Shown: positions 25,108 to 33,210, counted from the first letter of the stretch. The stretch: 37,362 bases of DNA from an uncultured Gammaproteobacteria bacterium (GCA_947259305.1 CAMYML010000009.1:1-37362), one strand, 5' to 3'. Notes: a model not told the origin generated them from the letters alone. Translations and numbers: made by a program.

Positions 25108-26277
25108 GTGAGCGCCAACGGATTCTTTTCCCGCATCGAAGCCTTCGACGAATTTGTCGAAATCGCGAATATCGACAATTACCTGACCGCACCGGATGAC
25201 TGGCATGTGGTCATTTCCGACGTCGAAGGTTCGACCCGGGCGATCGCCGAGGGACGCTACAAGGAAGTCAACATGATTGGCGCCGCCTGTATCAACGCGG
25301 TGCTGAACCTAACCGACAGCGGCGAGATTCCTTACGTATTCGGCGGCGACGGCGCCACCCTGCTGCTGCCGGCGCACAGGCTCGCCGACTGTGAACAAGC
25401 CCTGCTCGCGGTGCGCCGACTGGCCGAATCCGATTTTGCGCTGTCGCTACGCGTGGGCGTGGTTCCGGTCGCGGCCATCCATGCGCAAACCTCGGCGCGG
25501 GTCAGGGTCGGCAAATTCCGGCTCAGCCCGGGTAACGAGCTGGCGACCTTTTCCGGCGGTGGCATCGAACTGGCCGAACGCTGGATCAAGTCGAACCCCG
25601 ACTACCTGGTGCATCCGACGGCCGACGACGGCCCGCCGGATTTGAATGGGCTATCCTGCCGCTGGGAGCCACTGGCGTCACAGCATGGCGTCATGCTTAG
25701 CCTGCTGCTGCAGGCCGCCGCTGGCGCCGATGAAGCGGCAAGCGCGGCGCTGTACCGTGCGCTGATCGGCGACATCGAGCGCATTACCGGCAACCGAGAA
25801 AGCGGCGGCAAACCGGTAGCGGATGCGAACATGAAGTTTCGCTGGCCGCCGCGAGGGCTGCGCGCCGAGATCAAGGCTACCGCGGGTAAGCGCAATCGCT
25901 TCCGCTTCGGGTTAGGTCTGTACCTCAACAGCCTGATCCAGTGGGGCCTGGACCGATTCGATTTGACCGCGGGCGGTTACCGCGGCCGCAGGTACCGGGT
26001 CGAGCTGCGCCGCAACACCGACTACCGGCGTTTCGACGACACGCTGCGTATATTGCTCGATTGCAGCCTCGCGCAGGCCGACGAAATCGAAAATTTGCTG
26101 GAGACCCGCGCGCGCGAAGATGGGCTGGTTTACGGCGTACACCGTTCCGATTCGGCGTTGATGACCTGCCTGGTATTCAACCTCGAGCGCGGCGAGCATA
26201 TCCACTTCGTCGACGGCAGCGACGGCGGCTTCACCAACGCGGCGAAAATCCTGAAAGCAAAACTGAATTCCGGCTAA
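25108..26277 (+). CDS. DUF3095 family protein, class III cyclase-like N-terminus
   Basis: This is a 389-residue soluble protein. The N-terminal part (about 30-160) resembles a class III nucleotidyl cyclase catalytic fold. D38 lies in VVISDVEGSTRAIAEGRYK and D81 in YVFGGDGATLLLP, where metal-binding aspartates sit in cyclases. The rest matches DUF3095: FSGGGIELAERWIK, then C-terminal GGYRGRRYRVELRRNTDYRRFDDTLR and GLVYGVHRSDSALMTCLV. Whether it makes a cyclic nucleotide is unknown. The start is GTG at 25108, giving the normal N-terminus FFSRIEAFDEF. A stem-loop with a short T-run overlaps the stop codon. Confidence 0.85.
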   Translation: MSANGFFSRIEAFDEFVEIANIDNYLTAPDDWHVVISDVEGSTRAIAEGRYKEVNMIGAACINAVLNLTDSGEIPYVFGGDGATLLLPAHRLADCEQALLAVRRLAESDFALSLRVGVVPVAAIHAQTSARVRVGKFRLSPGNELATFSGGGIELAERWIKSNPDYLVHPTADDGPPDLNGLSCRWEPLASQHGVMLSLLLQAAAGADEAASAALYRALIGDIERITGNRESGGKPVADANMKFRWPPRGLRAEIKATAGKRNRFRFGLGLYLNSLIQWGLDRFDLTAGGYRGRRYRVELRRNTDYRRFDDTLRILLDCSLAQADEIENLLETRAREDGLVYGVHRSDSALMTCLVFNLERGEHIHFVDGSDGGFTNAAKILKAKLNSG

Positions 26278-26297
26278 CCGGGGAATAACCCGGTTTA
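26276..26297 (+). terminator. Possible terminator of the DUF3095 gene
   Basis: AACCGGG (26276-26282) pairs with CCCGGTT (26289-26295) around a 6-nt loop, followed by a short T-rich end. The stem begins inside the stop codon. The T-run is weak, so this is only probable. Confidence 0.5.
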
Positions 26298-26393
26298 ATG
26301 TGAATACTGCTCTCGTGCTGTAACCAGCCATCGATGGCCTGGCCCGCGCCGGCCGATTCGATGCGGAAGCTCCGCTCGAGGACAGGCCGCCAC

Positions 26394-27899
26394 CTACTTA
26401 CCATGCTGACGCTGGCGTTTATTCGCTATACCGGAGCGGCTCACCATTTCGAGTTTCGGTCCGTCCAGGTCGATGGCGCCTTTTTGCCCGCAGCGCTGGT
26501 AATCGGCTTCTAATGCCTGCCGCACCGCCTCCGGCCGGAGTTTCATCTGTTCGGTTAGCGCAATAAACAGCAATGAGAATAACCGGCGCAAAGCAATCTT
26601 CCAGGTGCTGCCGGCAAGCTGGTACAGAAAATCGCTGACTTCGAGAAAGCTGTGGAAGGGTCGTTGCCCCAGGATCAGCGGCAGCGTGTTACCGAAGCGG
26701 CCCGAATTGCCGATCATGTCCCAGAATCGGGCGAATCGGGTGACGCGTTGCATGGTCGCGAAATCGATGTCGCGCGTGCTCAGGATGTTGTAGGGCGCCA
26801 GCGGATTATAGCGCAGCTGGTATGCGTCGCTGTGCCGGTTGATCGGGGCGCCGCGCAGGCGCTTCAGAATTCCGAGCTGGATTTCCTGCGGCCGCAGCGC
26901 CACCAGCCGATCAAAACTGTGGGCAAAGTTTTCCAGCGTATCGCCGGGCAAGCCGAATATGAGATCGGCGTGAATATGGGCACCGGTGTTTTGCCGCAAC
27001 CAGCGTAAATTGTCGCAGGTATTCTGATTGTTTTGCCGGCGACTGATGGTTTGCTGGATTTCGGGGTCGAAGGTTTGCACCCCGATTTCGAACTGTAGTA
27101 CCCCGGGCGGAAAGCGGGCCAGCACCTGTTTGAGTTTCTGCGGCAGATAATCCGGAATGACCTCGAAGTGCAGGTACAGGTTTTCGTCCATGCGCTGCAG
27201 GAAAAACTCCAGGATCGAGACGCTGGTGCCGATCTTTAAATTGAAGGTGCGATCGATGAACTTGAAATTGCGTGCGCCGCGCTGGTACAAATCATCCATT
27301 GCGTCGAGAAAGCGCTTTAAGTCGAACGGTTTCGCCGTTTTATCCAGCGACGACAGGCAAAATTCACACTTGAACGGGCAGCCGCGCGAGGCCTCGACAT
27401 AAATCAGGCGGTTGCGAATGTCCTCGGCATTATAGTGGGCATAGGGAAGTTCGAGTGCATCGAGACTGGGCGCCTTGCCCGCGATGATTGCCGACGCTAC
27501 CGGCCGGTTGCCGAGCAGGTCTGCACAGAGTTGGCGAAAACTGATTTCACCCGGGCCCGTGATAATGTAATCCACGCGTTCAGCGAGGTCGGGTAAATCG
27601 TCCCGGTAGCTGACTTCGGGGCCACCCACGACAACTATGGTCTGTGGCGACACCTGTTTTAGCAGCGCGATGACTTCGCCGGTCTCACTCACGTTCCAGA
27701 TGTAAACACTGAAGGCGACTATCCTCGGCTTCTGCGCAAGCAGTTGCTCGACGATATCGATGGGACGTTGCTGTATGGTGAACTCCCGGATTTGCGCCAG
27801 CGCCTGCAACTCGCCCAGGTTCGCATACAGGTAACGCAGGCCGAAAGCACAGTGCATATAGCGCGCGTTAAGCGTGGTCAGTAAAATCTTATTACTCAT
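26394..27899 (-). CDS. B12-binding domain radical SAM protein (DUF4080-type)
   Basis: This is a 501-residue protein. The N-terminal cobalamin-binding-like domain (about 1-140) shows ILLTTLNARYMHCAFGLRYL and VVVGGPEVSYRDD. The radical SAM core carries the 4Fe-4S motif C174-x3-C178-x2-C181 (EASRGCPFKCEFCLSS) and a partial TIM barrel (FKFIDRTFNLK, IHADLIFGLPGDT). The C-terminal region (about 370-500) fits DUF4080. The chemistry is probably SAM-dependent, possibly methylation or rearrangement, with unknown substrate. MSNKILL at 27899 is taken as start; a GTG at 27929 is possible. The RHH/coiled-coil pair lies 152 nt upstream on the same strand, with a weak stem-loop between. Confidence 0.9.
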   Translation of the reverse strand: MSNKILLTTLNARYMHCAFGLRYLYANLGELQALAQIREFTIQQRPIDIVEQLLAQKPRIVAFSVYIWNVSETGEVIALLKQVSPQTIVVVGGPEVSYRDDLPDLAERVDYIITGPGEISFRQLCADLLGNRPVASAIIAGKAPSLDALELPYAHYNAEDIRNRLIYVEASRGCPFKCEFCLSSLDKTAKPFDLKRFLDAMDDLYQRGARNFKFIDRTFNLKIGTSVSILEFFLQRMDENLYLHFEVIPDYLPQKLKQVLARFPPGVLQFEIGVQTFDPEIQQTISRRQNNQNTCDNLRWLRQNTGAHIHADLIFGLPGDTLENFAHSFDRLVALRPQEIQLGILKRLRGAPINRHSDAYQLRYNPLAPYNILSTRDIDFATMQRVTRFARFWDMIGNSGRFGNTLPLILGQRPFHSFLEVSDFLYQLAGSTWKIALRRLFSLLFIALTEQMKLRPEAVRQALEADYQRCGQKGAIDLDGPKLEMVSRSGIANKRQRQHGK

Positions 27900-28022
27900 G
27901 CCGTGGGTTTTGCTCGTCCGGTAAAGCACACAGGATGCGCAATGATACCCGCAATTGCAGCAACAGGAGCATTAAATCCTGCCGTGACCGCTGGTCGCGA
28001 AATAGAATTAAGGGTAGCAAAC

Positions 28023-28043
28023 TAGAGGAACACCCGTCCTCTA
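28023..28043 (-). terminator. Weak stem-loop after the coiled-coil gene
   Basis: TAGAGGA (28023-28029) and TCCTCTA (28037-28043) form a 7-bp stem with a 7-nt loop, just past the minus-strand stop at 28052. There is no good T-run, so termination is uncertain. Confidence 0.35.
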
Positions 28044-28051
28044 CTGACAGG

Positions 28052-28261
28052 CTATTTCGATTTACTGATCTTTTTTGGCGCGGGTTTATCGACCCGTACC
28101 GAGAGTGCAATTTCGAGCGCGGTTTCGAGTCGAATGATCCTTCCGGTTAAATCCTCGATACGGGATTGCTGATCCTTGACAGAATTTGCAAGGCTTTCCA
28201 GCTTGGCATCCATGCGAATGACGCGGCTGATGCCCTCCCACATCTTCTCCGAAATGCCCAT
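28052..28261 (-). CDS. Small coiled-coil protein, partner of the RHH protein
   Basis: This is a 69-residue, highly charged, helical protein. The heptad-like stretch SLANSVKDQQSRIEDLTGRIIRLETALEIAL (about residues 22-52) should form a coiled coil, followed by a basic tail (KPAPKKISKSK). No family is recognised, and it does not look like a typical ribonuclease or gyrase toxin. The ATG at 28261 overlaps the stop of the upstream RHH gene (TGATG), so translation is coupled. Its C-terminal basic tail and coiled coil could pair with the C-terminal helices of the RHH protein, but that is speculation. Confidence 0.7.
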   Translation of the reverse strand: MGISEKMWEGISRVIRMDAKLESLANSVKDQQSRIEDLTGRIIRLETALEIALSVRVDKPAPKKISKSK

Positions 28262-28545
28262 CAAGCAACCTTGCGCTTTGCCCTGGCTTCGAGCCGGGCG
28301 ATTCGCTTGTTGGAATCTGCGACGAACTTGAGCGTCGCGTCGATGGCCTTTTCGGTATTGGCCGTAACGCGATTCATTTCCTCGATCATCGCCACCAGCG
28401 CGGCCTCATCTTTGCTCGGGCTGAAACCTTCCGCGGCACGACGCATATACTCGGCGGTGGTTAATCCCGCTTTCTTTGCGCGCGCCACGATTCGCTTTTT
28501 CTCCGCCACGGTCATCAACACCGGGACTCTCTCTGTCGCTGCCAT
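28261..28545 (-). CDS. Ribbon-helix-helix (MobC/CopG-like) DNA-binding protein
   Basis: This is a 94-residue protein. The N-terminal part (about 5-42) reads RVPVLMTVAEKKRIVARAKKAGLTTAEYMRRAAEG. This is the strand, helix, turn (GLTTAEYMR), helix pattern of ribbon-helix-helix repressors and MobC-like plasmid proteins. The C-terminal half (about 45-94) is a charged helix, likely a coiled coil (VADSNKRIARLEARAKRKVA). GAGG lies about 6 nt before the ATG. The promoter region carries a sigma70 promoter and a CATGTGC direct repeat, consistent with autorepression. It is followed by an overlapping coiled-coil gene. It could be an antitoxin or a partition or mobilisation remnant. Confidence 0.8.
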   Translation of the reverse strand: MAATERVPVLMTVAEKKRIVARAKKAGLTTAEYMRRAAEGFSPSKDEAALVAMIEEMNRVTANTEKAIDATLKFVADSNKRIARLEARAKRKVA

Positions 28546-28564
28546 GGTTTACCTCGAGGATGGA

Positions 28565-28613
28565 CATGTGCTTGTCATGTGCCTATTCTAGTTGCGTCCG
28601 TCCAGACATGCAA
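28565..28613 (-). promoter_or_regulatory. Sigma70 promoter and direct-repeat operator of the RHH pair
   Basis: On the minus strand, TTGCAT (28608-28613) is 17 nt from TAGAAT (28585-28590), a good promoter. Just downstream, between -10 and the start codon, CATGTGC is repeated at 28565-28571 and 28576-28582, exactly 11 bp apart. RHH repressors bind short sites spaced by about one helical turn, so this is a likely autorepression operator. Confidence 0.7.
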
Positions 28614-28637
28614 GCGGCCCAATCAAACGGGTCGGTT

Positions 28638-29589
28638 TCAGGCTGCCGCGTGGTCTTTCGATTCCCGCGCCTGTTCGCCGTTGGCGACGATGCCGAGCTT
28701 GTCGAACAGCTCCAGGTCCTGGTTTTCGTCCGGATTCGGCGTGGTCAGCAGCGTATCGCCATAGAAAATCGAATTGGCGCCGGCGAGGAAACACAGCGCC
28801 TGCAACTCTTCGCTCATCGCGGTGCGCCCGGCCGACAGCCGCACCACCGACGCCGGCATCATGATGCGCGCGACCGCGATGCTGCGCACGAATTCGATGG
28901 GATCGAGCGCTTCGGTGCCGTAAAGCGGCGTGTTCTCGACCTGCACCAGCAGGTTGATCGGCACGCTTTGCGGGTGTTCGGGCAGGTTGGCGAGCTGTTG
29001 TAGCAGCGCGGCGCGATCCTTGTCGGTTTCGCCCATGCCGATGATGCCGCCGCAGCAGACGTTGATATCCTCGGCGCGCAGGTTTTCCAGCGTAGTACTC
29101 CGGCGAGGTGTCGAGGTTGTGGTTGTAGTAATCGAGCCCGGCCGTTTTCAGTTTGCGCGTTTGCGCACGCGTCAGCATGCCGAGCGTAACGCAGGTTTCC
29201 ATGCCGAGATCCTTGACCAGGCTGATCATTTCGATAACCTTGTCGAGATTCTTGTCGGTCGGATTACGCCAGGCCGCGCCCATGCAGAAGCGGGTGGCGC
29301 CATTATTTTTTGCATTCATCGCTGCAGTGCGCACCTCTTCGATCGGCAACAGGCGCTCGCGTTCGAGCCCGGTATCGTATTTGGCGCTTTGCGGGCAATA
29401 GGAACAGTCTTCCGGGCAGGCGCCGGTCTTGATGCTCAACAGGGTGCTGATCTGGACCGCGTTCGGATCGAAACTGGCGCGGTGCGTGGTCTGGGCTCGG
29501 AACAACAAATCGTTGAAAGGCAGTTCGAAAAGCGCTTTAATTTCGTCTAGCGTCCAGTCGTGGCGGATGGATTGCACTGCGTCGGTCAT
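28638..29589 (-). pseudogene. bioB: Biotin synthase, disrupted by a frame-changing deletion
   Basis: The N-terminal 166 codons (29589 down to about 29092) match BioB well: [12 protein letters not shown], the radical SAM motif C58-x3-C62-x2-C65 ([13 protein letters not shown]) and [13 protein letters not shown]. The next codons should read a segment like GNIITTRTYQERLDT. Instead the sequence jumps to [15 protein letters not shown] in a different frame, open from about 29090 to the stop at 28638 ([43 protein letters not shown]). About 44 nt are missing by comparison with the family. Original-frame translation past the break gives nonsense to 28588. Both parts are well conserved, so the event is recent or an assembly error. 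As it stands no functional BioB is made. It is divergent from comF. Confidence 0.88.
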
Positions 29590-29646
29590 CGGAACGGGCC
29601 GTCAAAAAGGAGAACGCCAAGTCTATTGCAAGACAGGGAATAGTCA

Positions 29647-30363
29647 ATGTCAGGAAGACGCCTGGTACAAAGCATAGCCGGTTTCATCGATTACCTGTTC
29701 GCGCCCGGGCTATGCCTCGCCTGCGGATGCGAACTCGATAACGCGGAATCGCTGTGCGATTGCTGCGCCGAACGTCTGCAGCGCGTGCCGAATCCATGCC
29801 TTTACTGTGCTCAGCCGAATCCGGTCGAAGGCCAGGTATGCCCCGCCTGCCTGCTGAATCCGCCGCGCTGGCAACGCATGATCGCGCCGTTGCAATATCG
29901 CGGACTGACGCGGGACTACCTGCAGCAACTCAAGTATTCCGAGGCGCTGCATCTGTCGAAAACCCTGTGCCGGCAATGTTTCGGACCCTTCCGCCAGTGC
30001 GCGCCCAAACCCGAAGTATTGCTGCCGGTGCCGCTGCATCGCGAACGCCTGCGCGAGCGTGGTTACAACCAGGCGGATGAAATCGCTATCCTGTGGTCGC
30101 GGGAATTTGGAATTCCGGTCGAGCGCAAGGCATTGACCCGCCTGCGGGCGACTCCGAGCCAGTCGGGCCTGAGCGCAAATCAGCGCGCGCAAAATGTGCG
30201 CCGGGCGTTTGCCTACGAAACCATCCATGATTATCGACACGTTGCCATCGTCGATGACATCGTCACCACCGGTTCGACCGTGGGCGAGATCACCAAAACG
30301 CTGCATCGCGCCGGCGTCGAATACGTCGAAGTCTGGGCGCTGGCGCGGGTTTACCACCGGTAG
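29647..30363 (+). CDS. comF: ComF family phosphoribosyltransferase-like protein
   Basis: This is a 238-residue protein of the ComF/GntX group. The N-terminal zinc-ribbon-like region has many Cys (CLACGCELDNAESLCDCC, CLYCAQ, VCPACL). The C-terminal part is a PRTase fold with the PRPP-binding motif VAIVDDIVTTGSTVG (near residue 200) and upstream LLPVPLHRERLRERGYNQAD. In other species the family is linked to DNA uptake or use of DNA as nutrient. AGGGA is before the ATG. It is divergent from bioB, a frequent gammaproteobacterial arrangement. A repeat cluster follows the stop. Confidence 0.93.
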   Translation: MSGRRLVQSIAGFIDYLFAPGLCLACGCELDNAESLCDCCAERLQRVPNPCLYCAQPNPVEGQVCPACLLNPPRWQRMIAPLQYRGLTRDYLQQLKYSEALHLSKTLCRQCFGPFRQCAPKPEVLLPVPLHRERLRERGYNQADEIAILWSREFGIPVERKALTRLRATPSQSGLSANQRAQNVRRAFAYETIHDYRHVAIVDDIVTTGSTVGEITKTLHRAGVEYVEVWALARVYHR

Positions 30364-30373
30364 CCAACACTGT

Positions 30374-30463
30374 CGTCCCGCGACGTGAGCGCGGGACCCA
30401 GAAATAAATGTGCACCCTGCGGACGCGATTGGTTAACTGGATCCCGCGGTCGAGCCGCGGGAT
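30374..30463. repeat. Palindromic repeats downstream of comF
   Basis: GTCCCGCG (30374-30381) pairs with CGCGGGAC (30390-30397). ATCCCGCGG (30441-30449) pairs perfectly with CCGCGGGAT (30455-30463) around a 5-nt loop. The right arm of the second one is the first unit of the 18-bp tandem array. It lies between convergent genes and may end transcription from either side. Confidence 0.75.
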
Positions 30464-30598
30464 GACGGATTTCCGCGGGATGACAGTTTTCCGCGGGATG
30501 ACAGTTTTCCGCGGGACGACAGTTTTCCGCGGGATGACAGTTTTCCGCGGGGTGACAGTTTTCCGCGGGATGGCAGTTTGCCGCGGGGTGACAATTTA
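30455..30598. repeat. Eight tandem 18-bp repeats
   Basis: There are eight head-to-tail units of CCGCGGGATGACAGTTTT starting at 30455, 30473, 30491, 30509, 30527, 30545, 30563 and 30581. Units 2, 3 and 5 are identical; others differ by one to a few bases. The unit contains the right arm of the adjacent intergenic palindrome. A plus-strand frame across it would read repeats of MTVFRG, but it has no start signals and I do not regard it as a gene. It is not CRISPR-like, as there are no spacers. Confidence 0.95.
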
Positions 30599-30639
30599 TA
30601 TCCGGATGATTGGTTGTTGCTACCTGTTCGATATTGAGA

Positions 30640-31257
30640 TCAGGCCGGGCGCTTGACGGACAGGACTTCGCCGAAACTTGCGTATTCGCTGGCGCCGAGA
30701 CGCGACAGCGGCTGGACCTTGTCAGCGTGGATTTTGAGGCGGCCCTGGGGGTTTATTTCAGCGCAGTCATCGGCGACGTAAATCTCCTTGATTTCGGCAA
30801 ACAGTAACGACTGCTGTTTCTTGCTGCCGATCATCTGGATATCGTGGCGTTCGCAAAAGAAGGCGATCTTGCAGTCGGCTAGCCGCGGCATGCGAAATCC
30901 CGGTACCCGCGTCAATTCCAGGTCACTGGCTTCGACTTCCGATTCCCGCGGCGGCAGCGTGGCCGAGGACTGGTTCAGCGCCGCCAACTGATCGCAGCTG
31001 GCGATATGGATGACGAACTCGTGGCGCTCGCGGATATTACGAATCGAATCCTTGTCGCGGCCATCGTCCTGCTTGCCGATCGACACGATCGCCAGTGGCG
31101 GGTCGCTGCAGACCGCGTTGAAATAGGAAAACGGCGCCAGGTTGTAACCGGCGTCGTCGTTTTCGGTCAGCAGCCAGGCGATCGGGCGCGGCAGCATGGT
31201 CTGGGTCATCGTGAAATAGACCTGTGGCGCGGGGAGTTCTTCCAGTTTGATTTGCAT
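30640..31257 (-). CDS. Flavin reductase family protein (DIM6/NTAB-like)
   Basis: This is a 205-residue protein of the FMN-binding split-barrel flavin reductase-like family. N-terminal YFTMTQTMLPRPIAWLLTEN and NLAPFSYFNAVCSDPPLAIVSI are the family signature for flavin binding. DKDSIRNIRERHEFVIHIA follows, then later LLFAEIKEIYVADD. Such proteins bind FMN and may reduce it with NAD(P)H or serve as partner of a monooxygenase; the real role is unknown. It faces comF across the repeat region. The ATG at 31257 gives the usual start. Confidence 0.9.
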   Translation of the reverse strand: MQIKLEELPAPQVYFTMTQTMLPRPIAWLLTENDDAGYNLAPFSYFNAVCSDPPLAIVSIGKQDDGRDKDSIRNIRERHEFVIHIASCDQLAALNQSSATLPPRESEVEASDLELTRVPGFRMPRLADCKIAFFCERHDIQMIGSKKQQSLLFAEIKEIYVADDCAEINPQGRLKIHADKVQPLSRLGASEYASFGEVLSVKRPA

Positions 31258-31356
31258 GTTTTATTGTCCGTGGGTTTAGCGTAAATCGGGGATGAACCAG
31301 GTTTTTCGTTTTTGAGAAAAACCTGTCCCGTTCCCCTGTATATTCCTATTGCAACG

Positions 31357-31488
31357 AGTCATACCCGCACAAGCGGCTTTCCTGCAAAAAAAGCATGTCA
31401 GTTGCTTCAAGATCCCCGCTTTCGCGGGGATGACAGCCTTCGGCTCAAGATTCCGATACTTCGGACCACCGCTTACGCGGGAATGACT
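31357..31488. repeat. Palindromic intergenic repeat
   Basis: AGTCATACCCGC (31357-31368) and GCGGGAATGACT (31477-31488) are inverted ends with one mismatch. Inside, GATCCCCGC (31411-31419) pairs with GCGGGGAT (31424-31431). The last 43 bp match 19952-19994 with six differences. The rest of 31258-31530 holds no supportable gene; plus-strand frames there are translations of the repeats. Confidence 0.8.
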
Positions 31489-31530
31489 CTTCATTCGTCA
31501 GTCAGATGCACACTAATCTACCCCCTTTTT

Positions 31531-33051
31531 TCAGGGATGGAAGCTAACCTCCCGCTGGCTGATTTTTTCGGCCCAGATCTTCGGCCCGGTCTGATGTATC
31601 GATTCGCCGCTATGGTCGACGGCGACGGTAACCGGCATATCCTCGAGCGTGAATTCGTAAATCGCTTCCATGCCCAGTTCAGGGAAGGCAACCACCTCCG
31701 CGCGCTTGATCGCCTGCGCCACCAGGTAGGCCGCGCCGCCAACCGCCATCAGGTATACCGACTCGAAATCGCGGATCGCCTCGATTGCGCTGGGTCCGCG
31801 TTCGGCCTTGCCGATCATGCCGAGCAAGCCGGTCTGTTCGAGCAGGGTGCGGGTGAACTTGTCCATGCGCGTCGCGGTGGTGGGACCCGCCGGGCCGACG
31901 ACCTCGTCGCCAATCGGATCGACCGGGCCGACATAGTAGATAAAGCGGCCTTTCAGATCGACCGGCAAGGCCTCGCCGTTGGCGAGCATGTCGACCATCT
32001 TTTTGTGTGCGGCGTCGCGCCCGGTCAGCATCTTGCCGGAGAGCAGCAGCGTATCGCCCGGTTTCCAGGTCTTGACCTCGTCATGCGTCACCGTATCGAG
32101 GTTGACGCGCCTGACGTTGTCGCCGGTTTCGCGCGTCACTTCGGGCCAGTCTTCCAGCTTCGGCGGCTCGAGTTTCGCCAGGCCGCTGCCGTCGAGCGTG
32201 AAATGCGTGTGCCGCGTCGCGGCGCAATTCGGAATAATGGCAACCGCCTTGTTGGCCGCGTGCGACGGGTAGTCTTTCACCTTGACGTCCATCACCGTGG
32301 TCAGCCCGCCGAGCCCCTGCGCGCCGATACCGAGCCGGTTGACCTTGTCATAAAGCTCGAGACGCAGCTCTTCGGCGCGGTTGCTGGCGCCTTTTGCCTG
32401 CAGGTCATGGATATCGATCGGCTCCAGCAGCGCTTCCTTGGCCAGGATCATCGCCTTTTCGGCGGTACCGCCGACGCCGATGCCGAGCATGCCGGGCGGG
32501 CACCAGCCGGCGCCCATCAGCGGCACCTGGCCGAGCACCCAGTCGACGACCGAGTCGGAGGGATTGAGCATCGCGAACTTGGACTTGGCTTCCGAGCCTC
32601 CGCCCTTGGCGGCGACGTGCACCTCGAGCGTGTCACCCGGCACGATTTCGTAGTGGATTACGCCCGGGGTATTGTCGCCGGTGTTTTTACGCGCGCCGTC
32701 GGGATCGTCGAGAATCGAGGCACGCAGCACGTTATCCGGGTTTTGATAGGCGCGCCGAATCCCCTCGTTGCACATGTCGCTAACCGACATGTCGGCCTCC
32801 CACTGCACCTGCATGCCGACGCGCAGAAACACGGTGACGATACCGGTGTCCTGGCAAATCGGACGGTGCCCCAGCGCGCACATGCGCGAGTTGATCAGGA
32901 TTTGCGCGATCGCGTCGCGCGCCGCCGGGTTTTCCTCGCGCCGGTAGGCTTCATCCATGGCGCGGATGAAATCCAGCGGATGGAAATAGGAAATGTACTG
33001 CAACGCATCGGCGATGCTATCGATCAGGTCGTTCTGTTTGATGACGGTCAT
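31531..33051 (-). CDS. fumA: Class I (iron-sulfur) fumarate hydratase
   Basis: This 506-residue TCA-cycle enzyme interconverts fumarate and malate. The 4Fe-4S ligands are expected at C66 (HRPICQDTG), C184 (GAGWCPPGM) and C276 (NCAATRH). Their spacing (118 and 92 residues) is close to that in E. coli FumA as I recall it. The C-terminal half continues with DTLLLSGKMLTGRDAAHKK and ATRMDKFTRTLLEQTGLLGMIGKAERG. Length suits the roughly 507-residue form found in pseudomonads. MTVIKQND at 33051 is taken as start; the frame runs to 33102. A perfect ATTTACTC/GAGTAAAT palindrome sits about 90 nt upstream. A dicarboxylate-type transporter gene is adjacent. Confidence 0.95.
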   Translation of the reverse strand: MTVIKQNDLIDSIADALQYISYFHPLDFIRAMDEAYRREENPAARDAIAQILINSRMCALGHRPICQDTGIVTVFLRVGMQVQWEADMSVSDMCNEGIRRAYQNPDNVLRASILDDPDGARKNTGDNTPGVIHYEIVPGDTLEVHVAAKGGGSEAKSKFAMLNPSDSVVDWVLGQVPLMGAGWCPPGMLGIGVGGTAEKAMILAKEALLEPIDIHDLQAKGASNRAEELRLELYDKVNRLGIGAQGLGGLTTVMDVKVKDYPSHAANKAVAIIPNCAATRHTHFTLDGSGLAKLEPPKLEDWPEVTRETGDNVRRVNLDTVTHDEVKTWKPGDTLLLSGKMLTGRDAAHKKMVDMLANGEALPVDLKGRFIYYVGPVDPIGDEVVGPAGPTTATRMDKFTRTLLEQTGLLGMIGKAERGPSAIEAIRDFESVYLMAVGGAAYLVAQAIKRAEVVAFPELGMEAIYEFTLEDMPVTVAVDHSGESIHQTGPKIWAEKISQREVSFHP

Positions 33052-33140
33052 GATTTGCTGCTTCGTTTGGACTGTGGTGTATTTTATCCGCATAACCCTC
33101 AAACACCATAATAAGAATGCTCAATGATCGCGCCAGCAAA

Positions 33141-33157
33141 ATTTACTCTGAGTAAAT
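33141..33157. promoter_or_regulatory. Perfect palindrome upstream of the fumarase gene, candidate operator
   Basis: ATTTACTC-T-GAGTAAAT is a perfect 8+1+8 palindrome. It lies between the transporter stop (33211) and the fumarase start (33051), about 90 nt before the latter. AT-rich -10-like sequences (TATTAT) follow on the minus strand. It has the size and symmetry of a dimeric repressor or activator site; I do not recognise the regulator. Confidence 0.5.
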
Positions 33158-33210
33158 ATTGTAGGTTGGTGCCGCGGTATGACAGATTTGTTCTAGTCCC
33201 TGGAATCGGT

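Noticed and set aside
28588-29092. C-terminal part of the 333-codon bioB frame as a real protein end
   Set aside because: After residue 166 the translation is Arg-rich nonsense. The real BioB continuation is in another frame, so this is the result of the deletion.
30455-30598. CRISPR-like array
   Set aside because: The eight 18-bp units are directly adjacent without spacers, and no cas genes are in the window.
30408-30656. Plus-strand frame with repeated MTVFRG
   Set aside because: It is the translation of the 18-bp tandem array. No promoter or ribosome binding site is present and it overlaps the end of the flavin reductase gene.
31312-33111. 599-codon open frame on the plus strand across the fumarase gene
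   Set aside because: It is antisense to a well-supported class I fumarase and its start lies in the palindromic repeat. Long antisense frames are expected in GC-rich genes with strong third-position bias.
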